Source: JACMLD01 sp039916305
GTDB taxonomy: Bacteria; Bacteroidota; Bacteroidia; Chitinophagales; Chitinophagaceae
DNA length: 64,000 bases
Assembly (NCBI GenBank): GCA_039916305.1
Contig: JBDSLR010000012.1
Coordinates: 186,001 to 250,000, forward strand
Direction of reading: 5' to 3'
Below are positions 52,319 through 60,172 of this stretch, piece after piece. How positions within the stretch are numbered: position 1 is the stretch's first letter; the number at the start of each line of letters is the position of its first letter. A program made the position numbers and the translations under genes. Under the pieces are notes generated by a model that did no database searches, had not been told where the DNA came from, and saw only the letters and a program-made list of their open reading frames with translations.

Positions 52319-53845
52319 TTATAATGTTCCATTGGCAATGAATTGCTGCCAGTCCTGTAACAATTTTCCTTTTAGTACCCTCGGAAATTTATGTTGCCCG
52401 CCTACCTTACCCAGCGCCTGCATAAACTCCATAAAACTACTTTCTTTTAAAACAGTTACGGTAATTTCTTTTAATGCGCTTTTTCTTTCTACAGCATAAT
52501 CATCATTCAAATCTCTCAGGTAGCCATCAATTTTTTCTTTTATCACTGCTGCGTTTACCGGGTCATCGCAGGCAATATACCAGTTATGTGCAAAGAAATT
52601 GCCATAGGGCACGCCAGCTACCGTGAACTCAGGAATAGAGATATTTAAATCTTCGCTGGTCAGCTGTATGGCCTTTGTCATATTTTCCACGCTCAGGTGT
52701 TCGCCCACCAGGCTAAGGTAATGCTTTGTTCTGCCCGTAATTACTATCTCACAGCGTTCCTTATCCGTAAAACGTACCGTATCGCCAATTAAATAACGCC
52801 AGGCACCTGCAGCAGTACTTAACAGCAATGCATAATCGCGGCCTTCTTCCACTTCATGTATCATCAGCGCTTCCGGGTTAGCTATCATGTTTCCTTCCAC
52901 ATCAAAGTTGTCATCGTTAAAAGGAACAAATTCAAGAAAGATATGTTCGTTGGTAACCAGCTTCATACCTTTTGCATATTGGCGGTCCTGGTAAGCGATA
53001 AATCCTTCAGATGCCAGATAAGTTTCTATATAGATAAGTGGTTTTGCCAGCAGTTTTTCAAATCCCTTTTTATACGGTTCAAATGATACGCCGCCATGTA
53101 CAAAAAAGCCCAGGTTGGGCCAGATATCATGAATACTGTTAACCTTATAGCGCTCAATAATTTTTTCCATGCAAAGCTGTATCCACGCCGGTACACCCAC
53201 TACAAAGCCAATATCCCAGTTAGGAGCTTCTTCAACAATTTCCTCCAGCTTTTTTGTCCAGTCTTTTTCTTTGGCAATTTTTTTTCCGGGTTTATAAAAA
53301 GGAGAAAACCAGAACGGTACTTTTGTAGCAGTAATGCCACTCAGATCCCCGGCGTAATAACCCTGGCCCTTTTGTAAAGAGGTGCTGCCGCCAATCATAA
53401 GCCATCCTTTACTTACAGAACGAACAGGAATATCTTCGTAGGTACGCAGGCTGAGCAATTGTTTGATCATTACCATGCGGTTGCCACGCAGTAGATCTTT
53501 GGTAACAGGAATATATTTACTGGCCGATTCGGAAGTGCCGGAACTAAGGGCGTAATATTTTATTTTATCGGGCCAGCAAACATCGGGTATTCCTTCCAGT
53601 GTTTTGTGCCACCAGTCTTTATAAATTTTATTGTAATTGCTGGCAGGTACCAGTTCCTGAAATTTTTTGCCGGGATGCTTGCTAAACAAAATTTCATCGA
53701 AAAGATATTCCTGTCCAAATTCAGTAAACCTGGCTTTCTTCAATAATTTTTTTAACACCTTAATCTGTTGCCGCCTGGGGGAGTTGGCTGGCAAACGCAA
53801 TGCTTTAGCTACTGTTTTGGGCAAATGGAGGTGGATGAGGGCCAT
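52319..53845 (-). CDS. GH3-family acyl-adenylate amidosynthetase-like protein
   Basis: 508 residues related to plant GH3 enzymes, which adenylate acyl acids and couple them to amino acids. The ATP/AMP-binding motif YYALSSGTSESASKYIPVTKDLLRGN (~105-130), FVHGGVSFEPYKKGFEKLL (~253-271), YLASEGFIAYQD (~277-288) and RYLIGDTVRFTD (~350-361) correspond to the family. Bacterial homologues are common in Bacteroidota, but physiological substrates are unknown. Followed by a LysE-type exporter gene on the same strand. Confidence 0.88.
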   Translation of the reverse strand: MALIHLHLPKTVAKALRLPANSPRRQQIKVLKKLLKKARFTEFGQEYLFDEILFSKHPGKKFQELVPASNYNKIYKDWWHKTLEGIPDVCWPDKIKYYALSSGTSESASKYIPVTKDLLRGNRMVMIKQLLSLRTYEDIPVRSVSKGWLMIGGSTSLQKGQGYYAGDLSGITATKVPFWFSPFYKPGKKIAKEKDWTKKLEEIVEEAPNWDIGFVVGVPAWIQLCMEKIIERYKVNSIHDIWPNLGFFVHGGVSFEPYKKGFEKLLAKPLIYIETYLASEGFIAYQDRQYAKGMKLVTNEHIFLEFVPFNDDNFDVEGNMIANPEALMIHEVEEGRDYALLLSTAAGAWRYLIGDTVRFTDKERCEIVITGRTKHYLSLVGEHLSVENMTKAIQLTSEDLNISIPEFTVAGVPYGNFFAHNWYIACDDPVNAAVIKEKIDGYLRDLNDDYAVERKSALKEITVTVLKESSFMEFMQALGKVGGQHKFPRVLKGKLLQDWQQFIANGTL

Positions 53846-53954
53846 GGAGCGATAAGCGAGGATTTGATGAGAGCCAAAATTAAGGATTGCAAATAGAAAA
53901 AACGCAGTATTAGCAAGTTTTATAACAACAACAACGCTCTTCTTTTAGCCTGCA

Positions 53955-54644
53955 TCAATTGCTGCTCACGTGCATTAACAATATTAAATCCTGCAGATTG
54001 TTAAAATTAACTTTAGTATTGGCCAGGTGACTTTCTATTGGCTGTTTATTTTTTGTAAACTGCGCAAGAAAATTTGTCCTGGAGGCAGGCAACAGCTTAC
54101 TATTGTTGGTGAGCAGAAAAAAAGCAGTTGATTTTTTTAACACGGCGTTTTCTCCTGCATATAAATGGTAAGAAGCATTATTAGAAGTAAAAGTGGTATA
54201 ACTGTCAATGCCATTGGTTGAATTGGATATGCCGAATGCTCCCTGTTTTTCATAATGAAGGATTACTTTACGCCTTATCACAAGGCTGGCTTCTGGAGCA
54301 GCTGCAATACTTTCCAGGTAGCCTTTTTTATCATAATAAAGTACAACGCTACCTATCTCTATTTTCTTTGTTTCTTCCGGAAATGCAATGGCCAGCGTGT
54401 CGCCTTTTTTATCAATGTACATAACCTGGTCATTCAATATGTTATAATTGAGCACTTCTTTTGCCAGCTTACCGTCTTTAAAAAAAACGGTACCATTGGT
54501 AAAGGCGGGAAGCCGGTAAATGCCATATGGCGAAACGGCGGCAGCAATATCGCCTCCGGCAGCTACCTGGATGGTTTCAGTGGTTTGCCCGGCAGCAGAC
54601 ATGGTTGCCAGTAAAAGGAATGGTATAAGCATGTTATTTTTCAT
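53955..54644 (-). CDS. Secreted hypothetical protein
   Basis: 229 residues with a signal peptide (ending SAAGQ). No recognised domain. The N-terminal half has repeated beta-hairpin-like units (GIYRLPAFTNGTVFFKDGKLAKEVLNYNILNDQVMYIDKKGDTLAI), similar to outer-membrane-protein-assembly-associated repeat sequences, and the C-terminal half is Asn/Ser-rich. Single gene. Function unknown. Confidence 0.65.
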   Translation of the reverse strand: MKNNMLIPFLLLATMSAAGQTTETIQVAAGGDIAAAVSPYGIYRLPAFTNGTVFFKDGKLAKEVLNYNILNDQVMYIDKKGDTLAIAFPEETKKIEIGSVVLYYDKKGYLESIAAAPEASLVIRRKVILHYEKQGAFGISNSTNGIDSYTTFTSNNASYHLYAGENAVLKKSTAFFLLTNNSKLLPASRTNFLAQFTKNKQPIESHLANTKVNFNNLQDLILLMHVSSN

Positions 54645-54768
54645 ATTGGCCTTTTTATGTGTCTCATAAAATTATAGCAAATTATAGTCAATCAGGTACC
54701 GCTCATACATTGTACAGCAGGCATTAAAATGACAGCCGTTGACTGTTGAAAGCGGGGGATCAGCCGTT

Positions 54769-54782
54769 AACAAAATTTTGTT
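54769..54782. promoter_or_regulatory. 14-bp palindrome upstream of the HerA-like gene
   Basis: AACAAAATTTTGTT is a perfect palindrome 44 bp before ATG 54827. TAACTTTC, a one-mismatch -7 element, lies between. Possible operator; no partner regulator is identified. Confidence 0.35.
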
Positions 54783-54826
54783 TTCTAATGCATTCAATCA
54801 TGTAACTTTCCTTCAAATAATTCTAT

Positions 54827-56365
54827 ATGGCAGACCAGGCAGCATTTCTTGCAGCAATTAAGGCAGGGTATACATTCAAGGGGGAGGCAGCTAAAATAGG
54901 TGTGGCCATTTTGGATGGGGAAGTAGTGCCGGGTGCGGATATTGTGTTACCATTAAAAACAATGAACCGGCACGGATTGATTGCGGGTGCTACTGGTACC
55001 GGTAAAACAAAAACACTGCAGGTGATGAGTGAGTGCCTGAGCGATGCCAGCGTACCTGTTTTGTTAATGGACATAAAAGGTGATCTGAGTGGTATTGCTG
55101 CAGCCGGTACCGTCAATGATAAAATTACCGATCGCTACCAGAAGCTGAGCATGACCTTTAAACCAACCGCCTACCCGGTAGAATTTCTTACGCTCAGCAA
55201 TCAGAAAGGCGTGCGCTTAAGGGCTACAGTGAGTGAGTTTGGCCCCATACTGCTGAGTAAAATACTAGATCTGAATAACACCCAGGAAGGCCTGGTAGCC
55301 ATGATTTTTAAATATTGTGACGACAGCAAACTTCCATTGCTTGACCTTAAAGATTTTATAAAAGTATTGCAATACATCAGTAATGAAGGCAAGGCTGAAA
55401 TAGAGAAAACGTACGGCAAAATAGCCACTACCAGCACAGGAACTATTTTGCGTAAAGTAGTAGAGCTGCAACAGCAGGGAGCGGATGTTTTTTTTGGTGA
55501 GAAGAGTTTTGAAGTAGCCGACCTGATGCGGATTTCAGATGATGGCCGCGGCATGATTTCCGTTTTGCGCGTTACGGATTTGCAGGACAGACCCAAACTG
55601 TTTTCCACTTTCATGTTACAGATGCTGGCAGAACTTTATGCAAGTTGCCCCGAAGAAGGTGATTTGGACAAGCCCAAGCTGGTGATGTTTATAGATGAGG
55701 CGCACCTTATTTTCCAGGAAGCCAGTGATGCATTGCTACAGCAGATAGAAACCATTGTTAAACTGATACGGTCAAAAGGTATTGGTATTTTCTTTTGTAC
55801 GCAGAACCCCATGGATGTGCCTGCCAGTGTACTGGCCCAGCTTGGACTGAAAGTACAGCATGCGTTAAGGGCGTTTACGGCAGCCGACCGAAAAGTGATC
55901 AGGCAAACAGCCGAAAATTACCCGGAAACAGCATTCTATAAAACGGAAGACCTGATAACTCAAATGGGCATTGGCGAAGCATTGATTACAATGCTGAATG
56001 AAAAAGGCATACCTACGCCGCTGGCCCATACTATGCTGCTGGCACCCCGGAGCCGGATGGATATTCTAAGCGACACAGAAATAGATGGTATAGTAGGTAA
56101 ATCAAAAATCATCAATAAATACAACCCGGAAATTGATAGCCAGAGCGCTTATGAAATACTGACCGGAAAACTGGAAGAAGCTGCGCAAAAAACTGCCACA
56201 GAAAAAGATGAAAAAGCCAGTAAAAAGCCAGGGAAAGCAGAACCAGGATTTTTTGATAATCCGATAGTGAAGCAGGTTGGAAGGACCGCCGCAGGGATTA
56301 TTACCCGGGGTCTCCTGGGCGCCCTTGGATTAGGCGGCAGAAGCAAGCGGAAAAGCCTTTTCTAG
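54827..56365 (+). CDS. HerA-like (DUF853) ATPase
   Basis: 512 residues. Walker A GATGTGKT at 54-61, Walker B LVMFIDEAHLIF near 285, with HGLIAGATG and LLMDIKGDLSGIAA between. This is the DUF853 branch of the HerA/VirB4-type P-loop helicases; the bacterial protein (YjgR-like) is of unknown function, possibly DNA pumping. C-terminal ~70 residues are Lys/Glu-rich then Gly-rich. A perfect palindrome AACAAAATTTTGTT lies 44 bp upstream of the start (54769-54782). Own unit. Confidence 0.87.
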   Translation: MADQAAFLAAIKAGYTFKGEAAKIGVAILDGEVVPGADIVLPLKTMNRHGLIAGATGTGKTKTLQVMSECLSDASVPVLLMDIKGDLSGIAAAGTVNDKITDRYQKLSMTFKPTAYPVEFLTLSNQKGVRLRATVSEFGPILLSKILDLNNTQEGLVAMIFKYCDDSKLPLLDLKDFIKVLQYISNEGKAEIEKTYGKIATTSTGTILRKVVELQQQGADVFFGEKSFEVADLMRISDDGRGMISVLRVTDLQDRPKLFSTFMLQMLAELYASCPEEGDLDKPKLVMFIDEAHLIFQEASDALLQQIETIVKLIRSKGIGIFFCTQNPMDVPASVLAQLGLKVQHALRAFTAADRKVIRQTAENYPETAFYKTEDLITQMGIGEALITMLNEKGIPTPLAHTMLLAPRSRMDILSDTEIDGIVGKSKIINKYNPEIDSQSAYEILTGKLEEAAQKTATEKDEKASKKPGKAEPGFFDNPIVKQVGRTAAGIITRGLLGALGLGGRSKRKSLF

Positions 56366-56395
56366 CCGGTAAGAGTATTATTTGGTGATTGACTC

Positions 56396-56416
56396 GTTAA
56401 CATTAAAAACATGTTA
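56396..56416. promoter_or_regulatory. Inverted repeat upstream of PAP2 gene
   Basis: TTAACAT / ATGTTAA arms with a 7-bp spacer, about 60 bp before the PAP2 start. Candidate operator; weak. Confidence 0.3.
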
Positions 56417-56475
56417 AACTTTAATTTGCCCGGTAACTATTAGGGCCTATTTTAGCGGCACATTAACCAAGGGTG

Positions 56476-57411
56476 ATGATGCTGAAACAACTGCGGGTAT
56501 TCGTTCTTACAGGAATATTTATCATTTTTTTTACTGGTTTAAAGTCCCAGGTTACTGACAGTATTTCAGCCGGTGCACCAGCGGCTGACAGCACCGGAGC
56601 AGCAGCTATAGTTCATTTGTACGCAAAGCCAAGACCTTTCGCTTTCCTCACTAACCTTCCTAAAGATTTATGGGGTGTAACAAAAAGTCCCTTTCAAAAA
56701 AATGGCTGGAAGGGCTTCCTCGCGGTAGCGGTTTCTTCTGCGGTGCTTATTCATTATGATCAGCCCCTGCTGGATGGGGCCATGCAGCTGGGCCGGAATA
56801 TTCACTGGCAACCGCAAACAGATTACAAGGTAGTGCTGAGTATTAAACGCAAGGGTGACCAGAGCGATATCAAAATTTTTAAAGCGCCCCAGAATATAAA
56901 TTCCGCTTTTTATACCCTCGGCGAAGGCTGGATTGGGGTAGCTATTGGCGGCGGTTTCTGGTTACAGGGAAAAATCTCCAACAACTACCGTTCTCTTCAA
57001 ACCGCCAGTGATTTAATGGAAGGTTTTCTCTCAGCAGCAGTTGTTACGCAGGTGGTAAAACGGGTAACCGGTCGGGAAAGCCCCTTTGAAAGAACCCGCC
57101 CAGGCGGTAAATGGACCCCTTTTCCGTCTTTTAAAGAATACCAGAACAACACTTCCAGCTATGATGCGTTTCCATCCGGGCATTTGGCAACCATGATGAC
57201 AACAGTAACCATCCTGGCAGAAAATTACCCTGAAAATAAATGGATAAAACCAATTGGTTATGCGTTGATGGGCTTAACCAGTTTTGCCATGATGAATACA
57301 GAAGTACATTGGGCGGGCGACTACCCGCTGGCGTTGGCAATTGGTTACCTGAATGGAAAAATTATAACCGGCCGGCATAAGAAAGCCAACCGCAGGCCTG
57401 TTATTTTATAA
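56476..57411 (+). CDS. PAP2-superfamily phosphatase, exported
   Basis: 311 residues from ATG 56476 (the frame also opens with GTG 56473). A signal-like start (QLRVFVLTGIFIIFFTGLKSQ) and a PAP2 catalytic domain: KRVTGRESPFERTRPGG (KX6RP), SYDAFPSGHLATMM (SGH) and MMNTEVHWAGDYPLA (SR/HxxD with H-W-A-G-D). The family dephosphorylates lipid phosphates such as undecaprenyl-PP or phosphatidylglycerol-phosphate. It is followed after 9 bp by a second, shorter PAP2 gene. Confidence 0.88.
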   Translation: MMLKQLRVFVLTGIFIIFFTGLKSQVTDSISAGAPAADSTGAAAIVHLYAKPRPFAFLTNLPKDLWGVTKSPFQKNGWKGFLAVAVSSAVLIHYDQPLLDGAMQLGRNIHWQPQTDYKVVLSIKRKGDQSDIKIFKAPQNINSAFYTLGEGWIGVAIGGGFWLQGKISNNYRSLQTASDLMEGFLSAAVVTQVVKRVTGRESPFERTRPGGKWTPFPSFKEYQNNTSSYDAFPSGHLATMMTTVTILAENYPENKWIKPIGYALMGLTSFAMMNTEVHWAGDYPLALAIGYLNGKIITGRHKKANRRPVIL

Positions 57412-57420
57412 CCGACTTAT

Positions 57421-58038
57421 ATGAAAATATTTTGCTGCTGGCTGCTTGTAACCATTACCGCTTTTACATCTTCGGCCCAATCGCTGGATTACCAGATTAT
57501 GCGCCAGGTTAACTGCAACAGGCAAACCAGCCTTGATAAACCCTTCCAGTTTGTTTCAAACAGCAATATGTATCTAACTGCCGGGGCGCCCTTTGTACTT
57601 ATGGCAACCGGTATGTTAAGCCATGATAAAAGCCTTATCAGGATGGGGGAAGATGCGGCCATTACTTTTGCTATATCTTCCATCAGCACCTACGCGTTAA
57701 AAAAAACTGTTCAGCGTGAACGCCCCTTTGTAACACATAAAGACATCGTAAAACTCAGCAATGGTGGTGGTATGTCATTTCCGTCGGGCCATACAAGCGC
57801 TGCTTTTGCTATTGCTACTTCCATTGCGCTTGATAATAAAAAATGGTATGTCAGAACTGCGGTTTTTACCTATGCTGGTTTGGTAGGGTATTCAAGAATT
57901 CATCTCGGCGTCCATTATCCTTCAGATGTCCTGGCCGGTGCCGTGGTAGGCATGGCCTCTGCTTATGCGGGCAAAAAGATCAATAACTGGTTTCACAAGG
58001 ATAAGAAAAAGGAACCGCAACCCGCCCCGGCTCTCTGA
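57421..58038 (+). CDS. PAP2-superfamily phosphatase, short exported form
   Basis: 205 residues with a signal peptide (ending SSAQS). Catalytic motifs are all present: KKTVQRERPF, SFPSGHTSAAFAIATS and SRIHLGVHYPSDVLAG. Probably lipid-phosphate phosphatase. Forms a two-gene unit with the preceding PAP2 gene, 9 bp apart; the duplication within an operon suggests related or sequential substrates (inference). Confidence 0.88.
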   Translation: MKIFCCWLLVTITAFTSSAQSLDYQIMRQVNCNRQTSLDKPFQFVSNSNMYLTAGAPFVLMATGMLSHDKSLIRMGEDAAITFAISSISTYALKKTVQRERPFVTHKDIVKLSNGGGMSFPSGHTSAAFAIATSIALDNKKWYVRTAVFTYAGLVGYSRIHLGVHYPSDVLAGAVVGMASAYAGKKINNWFHKDKKKEPQPAPAL

Positions 58039-58216
58039 GAAAAGACATAACCCCCATCCAAAAATATTTTCATAAGTAAGATTCAAATATTGAAATACGA
58101 TCTTTTTCTGCGGCGTAATGTATGCTTCAGCAGAGAAAATCTCCACTGATGCGGGCACAGAAACGGGGTATACAAAAGCCATTTTGCATTCTTGCGCCAG
58201 TATGCGCAATCCCAGT

Positions 58217-58224
58217 TATTTTTG
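58217..58224 (+). promoter_or_regulatory. -7 promoter element of the LTA-synthase-like gene
   Basis: TATTTTTG matches the consensus and ends 3 bp before ATG 58228, predicting a leaderless transcript. A CTTG at 58191-58194 is 22 bp upstream, a slightly long spacer. It supports ATG 58228 over ATG 58192. Confidence 0.5.
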
Positions 58225-58227
58225 CAA

Positions 58228-60168
58228 ATGGCTGAGCAGCAAATTTCTTTAATCAAAAAAATATTCCAGCATCGTTTTGGTCCCGTTTTTTTAATCGCGT
58301 TCCTGGTAGCAGGCGTATCGCTGTTTACGAGAATTGGTCTTATCATTTTTTCTTTTGCAGAATTGGATAATAATTTCATTGGCATAGGGGTTTCGTTGCT
58401 GACGGGTTTATTATATGATATAATAGTGGCCTCTTTTTTTGCTTTCCCCGTAGCCATTTACTGCTGGCTTATGAAAGACAGCTGGTACCGTAAAAAATGG
58501 CAAAAGCCGGTATTGTATATACTCTTTATCATTGCCATTATTCTCATTGTATTCAATGCCATTGCTGAATTTGTTTTTTGGGATGAATTTAAAAGCCGTT
58601 TCAATTTTATTGCCGTTGACTATCTGGTATACACCAACGAAGTCATGAACAATATTATTGAAAGCTACAATATGCCCCTGGTGATTGGTGGGTTGCTGAT
58701 AGCCGGTGCATTATTGTTCTGGCCCATAAAAAAATGGGTAGATGCGTCATTAAAAACATCCATGCGGTTTAAGCAAAGAAGCATTTTTTTCTTTTTGTAT
58801 TTGCTTATTCCCCTGGCGGGTTATTTTTTTGTGGGCAATACTTTTAAAAACAGCAGCAGTAACCGGTATGTAAATGAATTGGGTGGTAATGGCATGTACG
58901 AATTTGGCCATGCGTTCTGGCACAATGAACTTGATTATACTACATTTTATGCTTCCCGGAAAGATACTGCTTCGTTCCGTTTAGTCCGCCGTCTTTTGCA
59001 GCAGGATGGAGCCCGGTTTGCAGATGGTAATTTATTCTCTACAGAACGCAGCATACAACCTGACAGTGCAGCAAAAAAATTAAATATTGTTTTGATAAGC
59101 GTGGAGAGCCTGAGCGCCACCTTTCTGAAGCATTTTGGTAGTACAGAAAACATCACCCCTTTTTTGGATTCACTGGTAAGCAAGAGTTTATTCTTTGAAC
59201 ATTTTTTTGCGTCCGGCACGCGCACGGTGCGCGGACTGGAAGCATTGTCGCTGGCCATTCCACCAACGCCCGGTCAGTCAATTGTAAAACGCATGCCTAC
59301 ACGGCGGGATATGTTTAGCATGGGCAATGTATTAAAACAAAAAGGATATGATACAAAATACATTTATGGTGGCAATGCTTTCTTCGATAATATGGGTGCT
59401 TTTTTTGGAGACAATGGCTACGCCATTGTAGACCAGGGCGATATACCTGCTGCAGCCATTCATCATGAAACTGCCTGGGGTGTTGCCGATGAAGATTTGT
59501 TTACGCAGGCGGTAAAGGAAATGGACAAAAGTTATGCAGCCGGTAAATTATTTTTTCACCATATCATGACCGTTAGTAACCACCGGCCCTATACCTACCC
59601 TGAAGGAAGAATTGATATACCACCTTCTAAACAGGTACGTGAAGGCGCTGTAAAATATACGGACTGGAGTATTGGCCGTTTTTTAGATGCCGCACAAACC
59701 AGGCCCTGGTTTGCCAATACTATTTTTGTAATTGTTGCTGATCATTGCGCCAAGGTAGCAGGCAAAACAGAGATTCCGGTGATGGATTATCATATTCCGT
59801 GCTGGATATATGCGCCGGGCATTATAACGCCCCGTATAGAAGAGAGGCTCACTGCCCAAATAGATTTAGCGCCTACAGTCCTCGGGCTGCTGAACCTTAA
59901 TTACCAGAGTAAGTTTTACGGCTTCGACATATTAAAACTGGAACCCGGAAAAGAAAGATTGTTTATGGGAACCTATCAGAATATAGCATATGCCCGTAAT
60001 AATAAAATGGTAATCCTTTCCCCACAACAAAAGATAGACATGTTCAGTGTTGATTTTGTAACCGGACTTCAAACCAAAATACCGCTGGAAGATTCAATGG
60101 TCAATGAGGCCATTGCTTATTACCAGACAGCTAGTTACCTGTTTAAAAAAGGATTGTATAAGAAATGA
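58228..60168 (+). CDS. LTA-synthase-like sulfatase-family membrane enzyme
   Basis: 646 residues: five hydrophobic segments in the first ~220, then a sulfatase-type extracytoplasmic domain. Motifs: NIVLISVESLSATFLKHFG (metal Glu and fold start), ASGTRTVRGLEALSLAIPP with the nucleophilic Thr region, HHIMTVSNHRPYTYPEG and FVIVADHCA (DH metal site). Such enzymes transfer phosphoglycerol or phosphoethanolamine. Bacteroidota lack LTA, so the substrate is probably another lipid or glycan. Confidence 0.9.
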   Translation: MAEQQISLIKKIFQHRFGPVFLIAFLVAGVSLFTRIGLIIFSFAELDNNFIGIGVSLLTGLLYDIIVASFFAFPVAIYCWLMKDSWYRKKWQKPVLYILFIIAIILIVFNAIAEFVFWDEFKSRFNFIAVDYLVYTNEVMNNIIESYNMPLVIGGLLIAGALLFWPIKKWVDASLKTSMRFKQRSIFFFLYLLIPLAGYFFVGNTFKNSSSNRYVNELGGNGMYEFGHAFWHNELDYTTFYASRKDTASFRLVRRLLQQDGARFADGNLFSTERSIQPDSAAKKLNIVLISVESLSATFLKHFGSTENITPFLDSLVSKSLFFEHFFASGTRTVRGLEALSLAIPPTPGQSIVKRMPTRRDMFSMGNVLKQKGYDTKYIYGGNAFFDNMGAFFGDNGYAIVDQGDIPAAAIHHETAWGVADEDLFTQAVKEMDKSYAAGKLFFHHIMTVSNHRPYTYPEGRIDIPPSKQVREGAVKYTDWSIGRFLDAAQTRPWFANTIFVIVADHCAKVAGKTEIPVMDYHIPCWIYAPGIITPRIEERLTAQIDLAPTVLGLLNLNYQSKFYGFDILKLEPGKERLFMGTYQNIAYARNNKMVILSPQQKIDMFSVDFVTGLQTKIPLEDSMVNEAIAYYQTASYLFKKGLYKK

Positions 60169-60172
60169 AATT

